Shown here: piece after piece, positions 16,047 through 24,912 of the stretch
Position numbering within the stretch: the stretch's first letter is position 1
Layout: each line of letters starts with the position of its first letter
NCBI GenBank assembly: GCA_965220425.1
Contig: OZ244830.1
Span: 5,239,494 to 5,303,493, forward strand
Direction: 5' to 3'
DNA length: 64,000 nt
Source: Azophilus sp965220425
GTDB taxonomy: Bacteria > Pseudomonadota > Gammaproteobacteria > Pseudomonadales > Azotimanducaceae
Position numbers and translations under genes: made by a program
The notes under the pieces: model-generated
Seen by the model: only the letters and a program-made list of their open reading frames with translations
The model's database searches: none
What the model was told of the DNA's origin: nothing

Positions 16047-18759
16047 CCCATCGGGTCAGGAAACGCACGCCGTATTCGCGCGGCCGGACCGTCCAGATCT
16101 CGTGCGAATGCTCGTACTCGCCGGACCTTCCCCATTGCCAGGTGCCACTCTGACCGCCCCGCCAGACCTGTGCCCGTTCGTCGGTGACGTTTTTTACAAA
16201 CAGGTCAATCTGCCACCTGCCATCGCCGGTGCGCAAACCGACTCGAATATCGGCGATTGTATAGGCGTCAGTGTTGAACGACGGATTACGGGTGTCCTCG
16301 CCGAACTGGACCAGTTGGGTATGCGTTGTACCCGTGTGAGAAACCTGGCCCCGCACGAACATTTCGCCGCCGTCGACGATTTCCACCGGCCAACTGTACG
16401 TGCCCCATAGCGAACCCTGGAACTCCGGCACGTTGGGCAATTTCTGGCCCTTTTCGATTTGCTGTCTCTCGTTGGGTTCGACGCTGTCGATTTGAGCCTC
16501 TATCAGCCACTGGAGATTTCCACCGATCTGCAGATTGTCCGACACAACCCAGTCGAGCTCCGCGTTGACCCCGGTGCTGTGCGCTTCGCCCACGTTGCCG
16601 ACGATTGACAGCCAGGGAAGCGAGCCACTAACCGAACACGGGGGAGATTCATTGATATCGACGCACTCCGCATAGCTGGGGTCGACGACCTCGTGCTGGA
16701 AATCGTCCCATGCCATGTAGAAGTAAGTTACGTTGAGCTGCACCGTGTCGTCGGCGAAACGTGACCTCCAACCCAATTCGAAATTCGCGAGCTTGTCCGG
16801 CCCCCATACCTGGCCAAACAGGGTTCGCGACCAAACTGCCCGCTTGTTGGCCCGGTTGACGCCGCCCGTCCTGTAGCCCTCCGAATACAGCGCATAGGCC
16901 ATCATGTCGTCATTGACGTTGTAGTCGATGCTGAACTTCGGCACGAACTGGTCTATTTTCCCCTTCTGCTTGATGTCGTTGCCAACCCAACGCGGCTGGA
17001 TGAAACCGCCCGTGAGCCTGTCTTCGGGGCTTCCTGTCTGACCGCCCAGAATCTTCGTGTACACCTTGTCGTTCGTGATTTCGAACCACCGGCCACCGAT
17101 CGTCACGTTCAACCTGTCGTTGACGTGCCAGCTAACCTCGCCGAACACGGCTTTCGTTCCCCAGTCGGTATCGTCCCAGGATGTCCAGTAAGTGTCGGCG
17201 TTCTCCAGCGCCGCAGCTACGTTGCCGGGGCCTGCAAGTAGCCCGGCGCACCCGGAATGCGTGTACGAAGAATCGCCTGGCTGCGCATCGGCACAACTTC
17301 GCATGAACGCGTGGGACATGGAGTCCCGGAATGGCACGTCGGCACTTGCCATCCAGACAGAATTCCAGGAATCGTTGGCGTCCTCATAATAGAGGCCGGC
17401 CAGCCAGTCGAAGTTCTCGCCCTGGTGCGTCAGGCGGATTTCCTGGCTGAACCGCTCCTGCCATTCCGGCCCCGCACCGACACCGATAAGCTCCGCGACC
17501 TGGTCTACGGCGCCGGAGGGATTCACATTCTGCATAACGCAATATAACGGGTAATAGATTGCGCGGCCGGTCGCGGGATTTTCCCAGAGCCAGCTATACT
17601 GGGTGTCGGCCCACACACCCCGGTCCTCGCAATATCTTGACGTGTAGTACTTGTAGTACATCGTATTGTCGAACTGGGACGCGCGCTGATTGTCAAAGAA
17701 GCTCGTCGCTGACACGAGTTGGGCGAAGCCGAGATCGGCCTCGATCTCCAGCGTTATCATGTCCCACTCGCTGTGGCTGTAGTCTTTGACGAACCCGATG
17801 GTCTTCAGATCGCCAACGAACGGGTTATAGGAGGGGTTCGCGTTCGCCTCGGTATCCCCGTAGTGATACGCGGCCGTTACACTCCAATTGTCGTTGATGT
17901 CCCAGCGCGCGGAGGCCCTGAAAGAAATATATTCGGCGTTATTCCAGTTCTTTTCGGCGACATCGTCGTTTCGGTGGCTACCCCAATCCAGTCTGTGCAC
18001 TCCCCAGCCACCGTTAGCTGCGCTCTCCGCGGCGGTCACGCCCCTCAACATATCCGGCGTGTGCCCCAGCACGTTGTCGACGTAACCGCCGTCTTCGGCC
18101 GATTGCATCGCGAAACGCAGGGCAAACTGGTTTTCGACCACCGGGATGTTGATCACACCGGTCAGGCTGTGACTCGCGTCACTCGTGCTGCCGCCGCGAT
18201 ACTCGAGGTCAGCGCTCGCCTCGAACTGGGTCGGGTCCGGTTTGTTGGTGATTACGCGCAGGGTGCCGGCCTGCGCCGCGGCGCCGAACAACGTGCCTTG
18301 CGGGCCCGACAGCGCCTCCGTGCGCGCGACATCCATCATGCGAATCTCCGGCTGCGAGCCATTCGTCGCGGTGATCGGAATCTCGTCCAAGTACATCGAC
18401 GAACTGGAAGTTGAAATGAAATTACTGGTTGTCGTGTTGATGCCGCGGAAGATGATGTAATTGTCACCGGGGTTGAGGTTGATCCAGTTAACGCTCGGCA
18501 TGAACCGCGTATAGTCTTCCGTGTTCAGCGCACCGATGTCCTTGAGCATCGACTCCGGGAGGGCGTGAATCGTGGACGGGATCTTTTGCGCGTTCCTGTC
18601 GCGTTTGGTCGCCGTAACGATTATTTCTTCAAGGCGATTGTCGGCACTGTCCGCCGGCGCCTGCGATTCCTGTGCCTGTGCGGCGACGGGCGCCGCAAGT
18701 GCCGCGGAAACGGCCGCTGCCACCGGCTTCATGGAGTACTGGTTCTTCTGGCGCATCAT
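16039..18759 (-). CDS. TonB-dependent receptor
   Basis: This complete receptor has 906 residues. Residues 1-30 form a signal peptide (AAPVAAQAQ cleavage region), followed by a TonB-box-like EEIIVTATKR (44-53), a plug domain with NYIIFRGINT and ALSGPQGTLFGAAAQAGTLR, and a long beta-barrel with NVGEAHSTGVNAELDW near the C-terminus and an aromatic-rich last strand. The start at 18759 (or 18756) follows a run of G residues acting as a ribosome site; a longer frame to 18888 runs through the promoter. The gene heads an operon with the three paralogues of unknown function. In related proteobacteria, receptors near tryptophan-halogenase-like genes are common, but the substrate here is unknown. Confidence 0.93.
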   Translation of the reverse strand: MMRQKNQYSMKPVAAAVSAALAAPVAAQAQESQAPADSADNRLEEIIVTATKRDRNAQKIPSTIHALPESMLKDIGALNTEDYTRFMPSVNWINLNPGDNYIIFRGINTTTSNFISTSSSSMYLDEIPITATNGSQPEIRMMDVARTEALSGPQGTLFGAAAQAGTLRVITNKPDPTQFEASADLEYRGGSTSDASHSLTGVINIPVVENQFALRFAMQSAEDGGYVDNVLGHTPDMLRGVTAAESAANGGWGVHRLDWGSHRNDDVAEKNWNNAEYISFRASARWDINDNWSVTAAYHYGDTEANANPSYNPFVGDLKTIGFVKDYSHSEWDMITLEIEADLGFAQLVSATSFFDNQRASQFDNTMYYKYYTSRYCEDRGVWADTQYSWLWENPATGRAIYYPLYCVMQNVNPSGAVDQVAELIGVGAGPEWQERFSQEIRLTHQGENFDWLAGLYYEDANDSWNSVWMASADVPFRDSMSHAFMRSCADAQPGDSSYTHSGCAGLLAGPGNVAAALENADTYWTSWDDTDWGTKAVFGEVSWHVNDRLNVTIGGRWFEITNDKVYTKILGGQTGSPEDRLTGGFIQPRWVGNDIKQKGKIDQFVPKFSIDYNVNDDMMAYALYSEGYRTGGVNRANKRAVWSRTLFGQVWGPDKLANFELGWRSRFADDTVQLNVTYFYMAWDDFQHEVVDPSYAECVDINESPPCSVSGSLPWLSIVGNVGEAHSTGVNAELDWVVSDNLQIGGNLQWLIEAQIDSVEPNERQQIEKGQKLPNVPEFQGSLWGTYSWPVEIVDGGEMFVRGQVSHTGTTHTQLVQFGEDTRNPSFNTDAYTIADIRVGLRTGDGRWQIDLFVKNVTDERAQVWRGGQSGTWQWGRSGEYEHSHEIWTVRPREYGVRFLTRWGE

Positions 18760-18858
18760 CGATCCCCCCCTGGCGAATGAGACGGGGGGATACTCGGCCA
18801 ACCGTTTCAGGATCGGCGTCGATACCCAGCCCCTGACAAGTAAACTTGCTTGCGCCCG

Positions 18859-18888
18859 ATTATAGGCGCATAGCCGGAAGCAATACAA
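18859..18888 (-). promoter_or_regulatory. Candidate promoter of the TonB-receptor operon
   Basis: On the minus strand a perfect TATAAT (18864-18859) is preceded by TTGTAT (18888-18883) with an 18-base spacer. Transcription would begin around 18850, roughly 90 bases before the receptor ATG. The -10 is consensus and the -35 is weak, so an activator may be needed. Confidence 0.55.
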
Positions 18889-19028
18889 ACTGACCCGGTC
18901 GTGAGGTGTACAATACGGAACACGATGGGGTGGTGAACCAGCTTGTGTCCCTCGAATAGCAACAAAGGGCGATTGGGGCTTGCGCAGTATTCTATAATGT
19001 AGAAAAGTGGGCGAGGATTCCAGCCGTC

Positions 19029-21075
19029 CTAGGCCGGCGCCGCCGGGCCGCCGAGACTTGCCGGACGGTCGGCTACGGGGAGCGTTGCCAGGAGTGGCTC
19101 AAGCGTCTCGATCAGCGGCCCGAGGTGCTCCTCATACCGTCGCCACAGGTTTACGGAACTGGAATAGAGGGGGCTTCGTACCTGCTCGGAGCTGGCCGAC
19201 TTCACCAATCGTTCCGTCTCATGGAATCTGAGGCAGGAATCTTCGAATTCCAGGCCGCAGTGGTCGAGAATCCGCCGCACCTCGCTTTCGAGATCCGCGA
19301 CCACCTCTTCGTAGCGAACCTCAAGCACTTTGCCGGGCAGAACATTGTGCCAGTGGTCCATCAGGCGCTGGTACTGCAGGTAGTATTCACCGAGTTCGAC
19401 GAGGTCGTACGTAAACGGCTGCCCCGATGCAAACAACTGCTTGTAACTGCCAAAGCAACTGTCCAGTGGATGACGCCGGGCGTTGATGATCGTCGCATTG
19501 GGCAGAATCAGATGCAGCAAGCCCAGGTGCACGAAGTTATTCGGGTTCTTGTCGGTGAAGAACGGAGCCTCGCCCCGATGCCGGCGGCTGCGCTCGATAT
19601 AGTCAATGCCCATTTGCGCAAACTCGCCTGCATCGATTTTTGCCATGGAAGTCGGGTAGGGAGCACGGGGGTCTGCCGAAACCGGATTGGCGCGCACCGT
19701 TCTTCCCAGATCGGCCAACTCGTGGGTTCCGTCGACCCTGGAGTGGCTGGATAGAATCTGCTCCAGCAATGTCGATCCTGAACGTGGCAGGCCGACGATA
19801 AATATCGGTGCGGGGTCGGAACAACCCTGTCCTGCATTGTCTTCGAGAAATTGCCGCGTAAAAGCCTCGATCGACAGGTCTGTTCGCTCTTCGTTCTCGA
19901 CGCGGTCGTAAAATTCCTGCTCGCGTCGCAGCATGCTGCCACGATCGATGAATTCGAATGCCCGGTCGTAATCCTTGCGAGCCTCGAACTCCAGGCCCAG
20001 CGCATTGCTCAATTGCACCTGACCTTCGGGTGGAATGCCATTGTCGTCGAGCAGCGCCAGCATCGCTTCCACCTCCCGCTCCTCAAATTGAAACGTCTTC
20101 AGATTCGCGAGGCTCCAATAGGCCTCGGATTGCAGTGGGTTTACCTCGATGGCGCTCCGGTAGGCGGCAATCGCGCCGTCCTGGTCGCCGATCGTGCGCA
20201 GTGCGTTGCCTTTGCCGCACATGGCTCCGACATGATCGGGTTCTACTTCGAGCGCATCGTCATAGTGCCCCACGGCATTGTCGAAATTCCCGGCTGCCGA
20301 GGCAACCGCCGCCAGCGAGACGTGGCCGTCGGCCGAGTCGGGTTTCAGCCGGGTGAGTTGCCGCGCACTCCCGGCGGCGTTTTCGTACTTCTCCTGTTCG
20401 AGCTGCGCCGCACAGGTCGGACCAGGCACGGCTGAATCCGGGCGCCACCTTGACCGCCTGTTGCAGCAGCTTCTCCGCTTCGGCGTAGCGCTTTTCCTGT
20501 ATTCCCAGCCGCGCCCACAAGCGCATGGCGGAGACGTTGTCCGGGTGACGGGTCAGAATCCCGCGATAGAGTTTCTCGGCCTCGGCGAACTTCTCCTGTT
20601 TTTCGAACTCCGCGGCCTTGGCAATGTCCAGGTTGTCCTGGTCGAGTTCCATGAATTCGGACTTCAACGCCTGTGCTTCGTCCACCTCGCCCAGAATCAG
20701 CAGCAGTTGCCCGAGTCGCATACGGGCTTGTTGTCGCTTGGGATCGAGTTCCAGGGCCTTGCGATACGCATCGACGGCATCGTGTACCAGGCCTTGCGCC
20801 ACCAGCAGTTCCGCGCGAGCCTCATACGCACGAGCAAACTTCGGATAGAGCGACCGGGCGCGCTCGATGCGCTCATCGGCATCGGTGTAGCGGCCGAGTT
20901 TGACCAGCGCGCGGGCCGACAGGCACAGGAAGTTGGCGTCGTTCGGCTGCCCGCTCAGAACATCCGCGCAAATCGATTCGGCAGGCGCCGCCTCACCGCC
21001 CTGCAGAAGGCGCTGCGCTTCCTGAAACCGCTTTGCGCTTAACCGCGAAATCGGATTTCTCCCCGCCGCCGGTGC
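19029..21075 (-). pseudogene. TPR-repeat sulfotransferase, disrupted
   Basis: The reading frame encodes N-terminal tetratricopeptide repeats followed by a PAPS-dependent sulfotransferase domain. Repeats such as YAEAEKLLQQAVKVAPGFSR precede a 5'-phosphosulfate loop, FIVGLPRSGSTLLEQIL, with a later RYEEV segment. Two defects are visible. The N-terminal frame (20260-21075) and C-terminal frame (19029-20429) differ by one base, with the shift inside a repeat between AWSDL and LEQEKY, near 20400-20430. The conserved N-terminal start (RNPISRLSAKRFQEA) has no in-frame ATG, GTG or TTG; the first is GTG at 20802. A sequencing error could explain one defect but hardly both. Intact relatives are thought to sulfate proteins or glycans. 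Confidence 0.78.
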
Positions 21076-21150
21076 CTACAACTTACCGCACCAACGTCCG
21101 TCGCTCACCAGTTTCCTTCTACTGCCGGACCGCAGGCTGGAATGACGGCC

Positions 21151-21204
21151 GCGTCTTGCGCACGAGCGCAGGCCGGACGCTTCGTCGGCAGCCGGAATCG
21201 TGTC
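21151..21204 (-). repeat. Duplicated tail of the MetF-like gene
   Basis: Bases 21158-21181 are identical to 21532-21555, the 3' end of the MetF-like gene, and similarity continues for about another 20 bases. On the minus strand this stretch still reads TIPAA..ASGLRSCA, the MetF-like C-terminus. It looks like the remnant of a duplicated gene copy. Confidence 0.7.
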
Positions 21205-21358
21205 AGCTTTCCTGACGCCTGCCGGTAAACCCCTCGAACATCCCCTCGATACGCGCCATGCGCTCCCGCAACGATCCGATATCACGATGGAGAACCCAGT
21301 GCGACCCCAGGATCGTCGCCACTACGATTACAACCTCGATCCAACTGCTTTCCATCAT
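21203..21358 (-). CDS. Small predicted membrane protein, 51 residues
   Basis: This short frame encodes a hydrophobic N-terminal helix (SSWIEVVIVVATILGSHWVL, residues 4-23) followed by a charged helix (RDIGSLRERMARIEGMFEGF). The ATG at 21358 has GGAG 5 bases upstream; a second ATG follows at once. One membrane span plus a short amphipathic, possibly coiled-coil, tail is typical of small holin-like or accessory membrane proteins, but I cannot name a family. It lies between the MetF-like gene and the duplicated MetF tail, on the same strand as the halogenase operon. The good ribosome site supports it as a real gene. Confidence 0.6.
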   Translation of the reverse strand: MMESSWIEVVIVVATILGSHWVLHRDIGSLRERMARIEGMFEGFTGRRQES

Positions 21359-21527
21359 GGCGGCTCCGTCGACGCATGGTCATTGTGAGCACCATTATCA
21401 CCCAACCGGGCAGCTGCCGTGCAGCGAAATCAGCCCCGCCGTCTGTGAGCCATTGCCCCGCCAGGCCAATTGCGCGGCGGCCATTGCGCCCGTTCACATC
21501 GCGCGTTCCCGGGGAATCACCGCCGCG

Positions 21528-22403
21528 TCAGGCGCACGAGCGCAGGCCGGACGCTGCAACTGCCGCCGGAATCGTTTCGAGGTTTCCCAACGTCAACAGG
21601 TTGGCGCCGGATACGCCCGGAATGGTCGCGGCCTCCCTGAGCAGCGCCGCGCAGATGTCGACGCCCTCGCTCTCCGGGTCCGAGGCCCGCTCCAGGCGCC
21701 GGACGATCGATTCCGGAACCAGGGCGCCCTTGACGTTTTCCCGGATCCAGCGCGCCGCCTCGGTCGACGGCAGCGGGGACAGCGCCATGATGAAGCTCGC
21801 CCTGTGCGTCAGCTTCGCGGCAACGATGCGGGCCATGTACCTGCGGGCGACGCTCATGTCGAAGCAGATCTGCAACTGCACGAAGTTGGCGCCGGCATCG
21901 CACTTGCGGATCAGGTTCTTCGGCACCCAGTCGGCTTCCGCCGGGAACATCTCGGCATTGGCACCGATGAGAAATTCGGGCGGTAGCCGCCTGTCTTCAT
22001 CCTGCTTCAAGCCCTGAATGTACGCCATGAACTCAAGTGCGGGCGTATCGTAGACATTGCGCACCCCGACCCTGGCGCTTTTGGGGATCTTCGCGCCGCG
22101 GGCGATCAGCACGCTGCTGACGCCGAGCGCCGCAGCGCCTAGAAGATCCTTCTGCAGCGCCAGCCGGTTCCGGTCGCGGCAATTCATGTGGACGACCGGG
22201 TCAATACCGTTGCGGATCAGGAGCGCCGCCGCGGCGAGGCCCGAGATATGCGGTTGCTTGCTGTCGAGCAGTTGTACGGCATCCACCGCCGGACGCAGGG
22301 TTGCGCCCTGGTGCAGCAGCGAATCCGCATCCGGCGCGTTCGCCAGGTTCAACTGGCCGCTGACGACGAATTCCTTCGACTTTAGAGCGTCGTTGAACGT
22401 CAT
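21528..22403 (-). CDS. Methylenetetrahydrofolate reductase-like protein
   Basis: This 291-residue protein resembles the MetF (5,10-methylenetetrahydrofolate reductase) TIM-barrel family: it has a conserved HMNCRDRNRLALQKDLLGAA segment corresponding to the family's T-C-R-D-R-N region, and GANFVQLQICFD corresponding to the G-A-x-F-x-x-T-Q motif. Classic MetF uses FAD and NAD(P)H to reduce methylene-THF to methyl-THF. Sequence outside the motifs diverges from E. coli MetF, so a related one-carbon activity is possible. It starts 7 bases after the halogenase stop, within the same minus-strand operon, and a remnant of its 3' end is repeated 370 bases downstream. Confidence 0.8.
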   Translation of the reverse strand: MTFNDALKSKEFVVSGQLNLANAPDADSLLHQGATLRPAVDAVQLLDSKQPHISGLAAAALLIRNGIDPVVHMNCRDRNRLALQKDLLGAAALGVSSVLIARGAKIPKSARVGVRNVYDTPALEFMAYIQGLKQDEDRRLPPEFLIGANAEMFPAEADWVPKNLIRKCDAGANFVQLQICFDMSVARRYMARIVAAKLTHRASFIMALSPLPSTEAARWIRENVKGALVPESIVRRLERASDPESEGVDICAALLREAATIPGVSGANLLTLGNLETIPAAVAASGLRSCA

Positions 22404-22410
22404 GCCGAAC

Positions 22411-24192
22411 TCATCGCGATGCGTAGTCCGGCATGCCGACCATGCGCTTCAGCCAGGCGTCGTGCGGCGGCAGCTTTGCCTGCGCGTTCTGGATCGCATC
22501 GAGAACCTGTTTGTGAATCGACGGCCGCGGGCGGTCCTTGCCGAACCACTGGTTGCATTCATCCTGCAGAAAGCCCATGCCGTACAGAATGGCCTCGTAG
22601 CTGTGGTGGTTCCAGAGTCTGCCCGTATCGATGGGACACCGGCCGTCAAGTGCGCCGCGCGACGATCCGGCCGATGCATCCGCCTGGCCCGGAAGCAGTT
22701 GATCGACGAAATCGGATGCGCTCGGGGGTTTGATGCGCCAGAAGTCGAGCTTCGCCCGCAACCTGTCGTTGGTCCGCTCCGGCCGGCCGGCCTCACGCCA
22801 GAATTCCGTGTCCGTTCTGCGTGTCAGGCAATAGTGCATGTTGATGAAGTCGAGGATCTCGTAGTAACGGTTCTGCATGATGCGATTGAAGCGAAACGCC
22901 AACGGCTCCATGTCGTTGCCGTGCGGGAAGTGCTCCGCCAGCAACTCCGCGGCGATCTCGTTCAGGTACAGGCCCGTCGACTCCAGGGGTTCCAGAAAGC
23001 CGCCGGCCAGCCCCATCGCCACACAGTTCCTGTGCCAGAGTTTCTCCCGCACGCCGACCTTGAAACGGACCAGCCGCGTGTCGAGCCGCTCGGCATGAGG
23101 GCCTTCGTAGTTGCGGATTTCGCGCTCGGCTTCTTCTTCGCCGATGAAGGCGCTCGAATGAACGTAACCGACACCCCGGCGATTCTGTAACGGGATATCC
23201 CAGACCCAGCCCGCCGACAGCGCCGTCGCCTGCGTGTGCGGGCGCACGAATCCGGGATAGTGCGCCTCATAGGGCACCGGCATGACCAGCGCGCGGTCGC
23301 AGAGCAGCCACGACGAGAAGTCGACCCAGCGAACGCCCAGCGTCTTCTCGATCAGGACGGCGGCGAACCCGGTGCAGTCGATGAACAGGTCCGCTTCCAG
23401 GCGCCGGCCGCTCTTGGTTGCAAGCGCGGCGATTCGGCCGTCTTCGGCCAACTGCACATCGGTGACGTGCTCGCGATGATGAGTGACCCCTCGAGTCGTG
23501 GAGAAGTCCCGCAGATAGTCCGCGTACTTCAGCGCATTCATATGAAAGGCGTAGCCCACCGGTATGCCGAGATTGGGCTGGTCGAACGCTTTCGGCGCGA
23601 GACCCATCTCACACAATACCGGCTGCGCCGATATGGTGTTCATGTAGGGCACCGAGCGATCGCTCATGAGCCAGCGCCGGCCGGCATCGTCCCTCAAGCC
23701 CGCACCGTAACGGCTGAACGGGTGGTGATAGAACCGGCGTTTGCCGTCGAGCCAGTTGACGAAACGGATCGATGCCTTGAAAGTCGCATCGGCGGCTTTC
23801 ATGAACTCCAGTTCATCGATACCGATCATCGCCAGCGTACGGTTGATGTTCGGCACCGTTGCCTCGCCGACGCCGATGCGGGGCACGTCCGGCGATTCGA
23901 CAAGGCCCACGTCCACGACTTTCCGGTTACCGGCTCTTGTGGAGGGCAAGCCCCTCGCGCTCCCCGGCTGAGGGCTCCTTGCTTGCGAGGGGTGCACCCT
24001 CGCGCTCCCCGGCTGAGGGCTCCTTGCTTGCGAGGGGTGCCCCCTCGCGCTCCCCGGCTGAGTGTTTCCTGCGAGGGGCAAGCCCCTCGCGCTCCCCGGC
24101 TGAGGGCTCCCATTCAGCGCCGCGTTCAGGTAGGCCGCCGCGGTCCAGCCCGCTGAACCGCCCCCGACCACCAGAACCTTCTTCGTTCGCAT
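22411..24192 (-). CDS. Flavin-dependent tryptophan-halogenase-like protein with in-frame repeat insertion
   Basis: This 593-residue protein has the hallmarks of flavin-dependent tryptophan halogenases: the FAD-binding VVGGGSAGWTAAAYL (8-22), the VPRIGVGEATVPN segment, a candidate catalytic lysine in ATFKASIRF, and the halogenase motif GWVWDIP in the middle. Such enzymes use FADH2, oxygen and halide to halogenate indoles or other aromatics; many environmental homologues near TonB receptors have unknown substrates. Uniquely, about 60 residues made of repeated SPQPGSARGLPSQAR-like units are inserted directly after the first helix of the FAD domain, encoded by a 45-bp repeat array at 23946-24110. 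Removing them restores a normal-length alignment. It is in an operon with the beta-hydroxylase (5-base gap) and the MetF-like gene. Confidence 0.88.
   Translation of the reverse strand: MRTKKVLVVGGGSAGWTAAAYLNAALNGSPQPGSARGLPLAGNTQPGSARGHPSQARSPQPGSARVHPSQARSPQPGSARGLPSTRAGNRKVVDVGLVESPDVPRIGVGEATVPNINRTLAMIGIDELEFMKAADATFKASIRFVNWLDGKRRFYHHPFSRYGAGLRDDAGRRWLMSDRSVPYMNTISAQPVLCEMGLAPKAFDQPNLGIPVGYAFHMNALKYADYLRDFSTTRGVTHHREHVTDVQLAEDGRIAALATKSGRRLEADLFIDCTGFAAVLIEKTLGVRWVDFSSWLLCDRALVMPVPYEAHYPGFVRPHTQATALSAGWVWDIPLQNRRGVGYVHSSAFIGEEEAEREIRNYEGPHAERLDTRLVRFKVGVREKLWHRNCVAMGLAGGFLEPLESTGLYLNEIAAELLAEHFPHGNDMEPLAFRFNRIMQNRYYEILDFINMHYCLTRRTDTEFWREAGRPERTNDRLRAKLDFWRIKPPSASDFVDQLLPGQADASAGSSRGALDGRCPIDTGRLWNHHSYEAILYGMGFLQDECNQWFGKDRPRPSIHKQVLDAIQNAQAKLPPHDAWLKRMVGMPDYASR
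23946..24110. repeat. Four-copy 45-bp tandem repeat inside the halogenase gene
   Basis: Near-identical 33-bp units start at 23946, 23991, 24036 and 24078, with periods of 45, 45 and 42 bases, all multiples of three. Each junction holds a palindrome such as GCGAGGGGCAAGCCCCTCGC (24071-24090). The first and last 33-bp units are identical to each other and to 46867-46899 (inverted) in the second MITE-like repeat. In the minus-strand coding frame the array is read without stops. Confidence 0.92.
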
Positions 24193-24197
24193 GGCGT

Positions 24198-24851
24198 TCA
24201 GTTGACGGCAGCCGGGATTTCGGGCGGAACCCTGAATGCCAGGTTTTCGGGCTGGATGCTCAGGCTCTCGGGTCGCGTCTTGCCCCGGCCCGGGTCATAG
24301 GCAAGCGGACCGGGCGGAATGTAGTCGAAGATGAACGTGATCCGGTCCTCCGGTCCCCGGTTGGCTACGCTGTGCTGAGCCTGGTTGTTGATCTCGTAGG
24401 CCTGGCCGGGTTCGAGCTGATAGGGCCGCCCGTGGATCGTGTACCAGACCTTGGGATTGGTCGTGATCGGCACATGGATACGGTGCGCGCAATGGAACGA
24501 CTGGTGAATGTCGCTGTGCGCCCTGATTCTGCTGCCGGCCTCGAGGCACGCGGCAATCGCGCGAATGACCTCACCGCCATCGGGATAGTGCCTTGTGACG
24601 ATTTGCTGCATGACCGGCAAGGCAGCGTCGGCTATCCGCTTCCAGCCGGGCCCCCGGCTGACCGGTCCGACCGGCCAGTTGTCGTCGTCCAGGGCGATTG
24701 CCACGATCGACCGGGTCTGATCGTGTACATAGAACGACTCCTGGCGGGTCCGGTCTTCGCACCAGGCGATATCCTCCTGACCGAGGACCGCATCGCGCAG
24801 CGCCGTCGCGTCAACGGCGCCGAGATCGCGCAACGGTACTTCGATGTCCAT
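24198..24851 (-). CDS. Aspartyl/asparaginyl beta-hydroxylase family protein
   Basis: This 217-residue protein has the double-stranded beta-helix core of the Asp/Asn beta-hydroxylase (AspH) family, Fe(II)/2-oxoglutarate-dependent enzymes. The first metal-site motif is AHSDIHQSF with HSD at 112-114, followed by HRIHVPITTNPKVW; the second histidine is in NNQAQHSV (160), and R170 in EDRITFIF is placed to bind 2-oxoglutarate. The ATG at 24851 begins the conserved region; a longer frame to 24914 would overlap the divergent sulfotransferase gene. It is the first gene of the halogenase operon. A sulfotransferase fused to the same domain occurs at 34274-35566, hinting at related substrates. Confidence 0.85.
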   Translation of the reverse strand: MDIEVPLRDLGAVDATALRDAVLGQEDIAWCEDRTRQESFYVHDQTRSIVAIALDDDNWPVGPVSRGPGWKRIADAALPVMQQIVTRHYPDGGEVIRAIAACLEAGSRIRAHSDIHQSFHCAHRIHVPITTNPKVWYTIHGRPYQLEPGQAYEINNQAQHSVANRGPEDRITFIFDYIPPGPLAYDPGRGKTRPESLSIQPENLAFRVPPEIPAAVN

Positions 24852-24912
24852 GGTGATGGGCGATGTAAGATAGTTCGAATTTCTTGCCGCGCCAGCGTAA
24901 GTTCGACCATCC

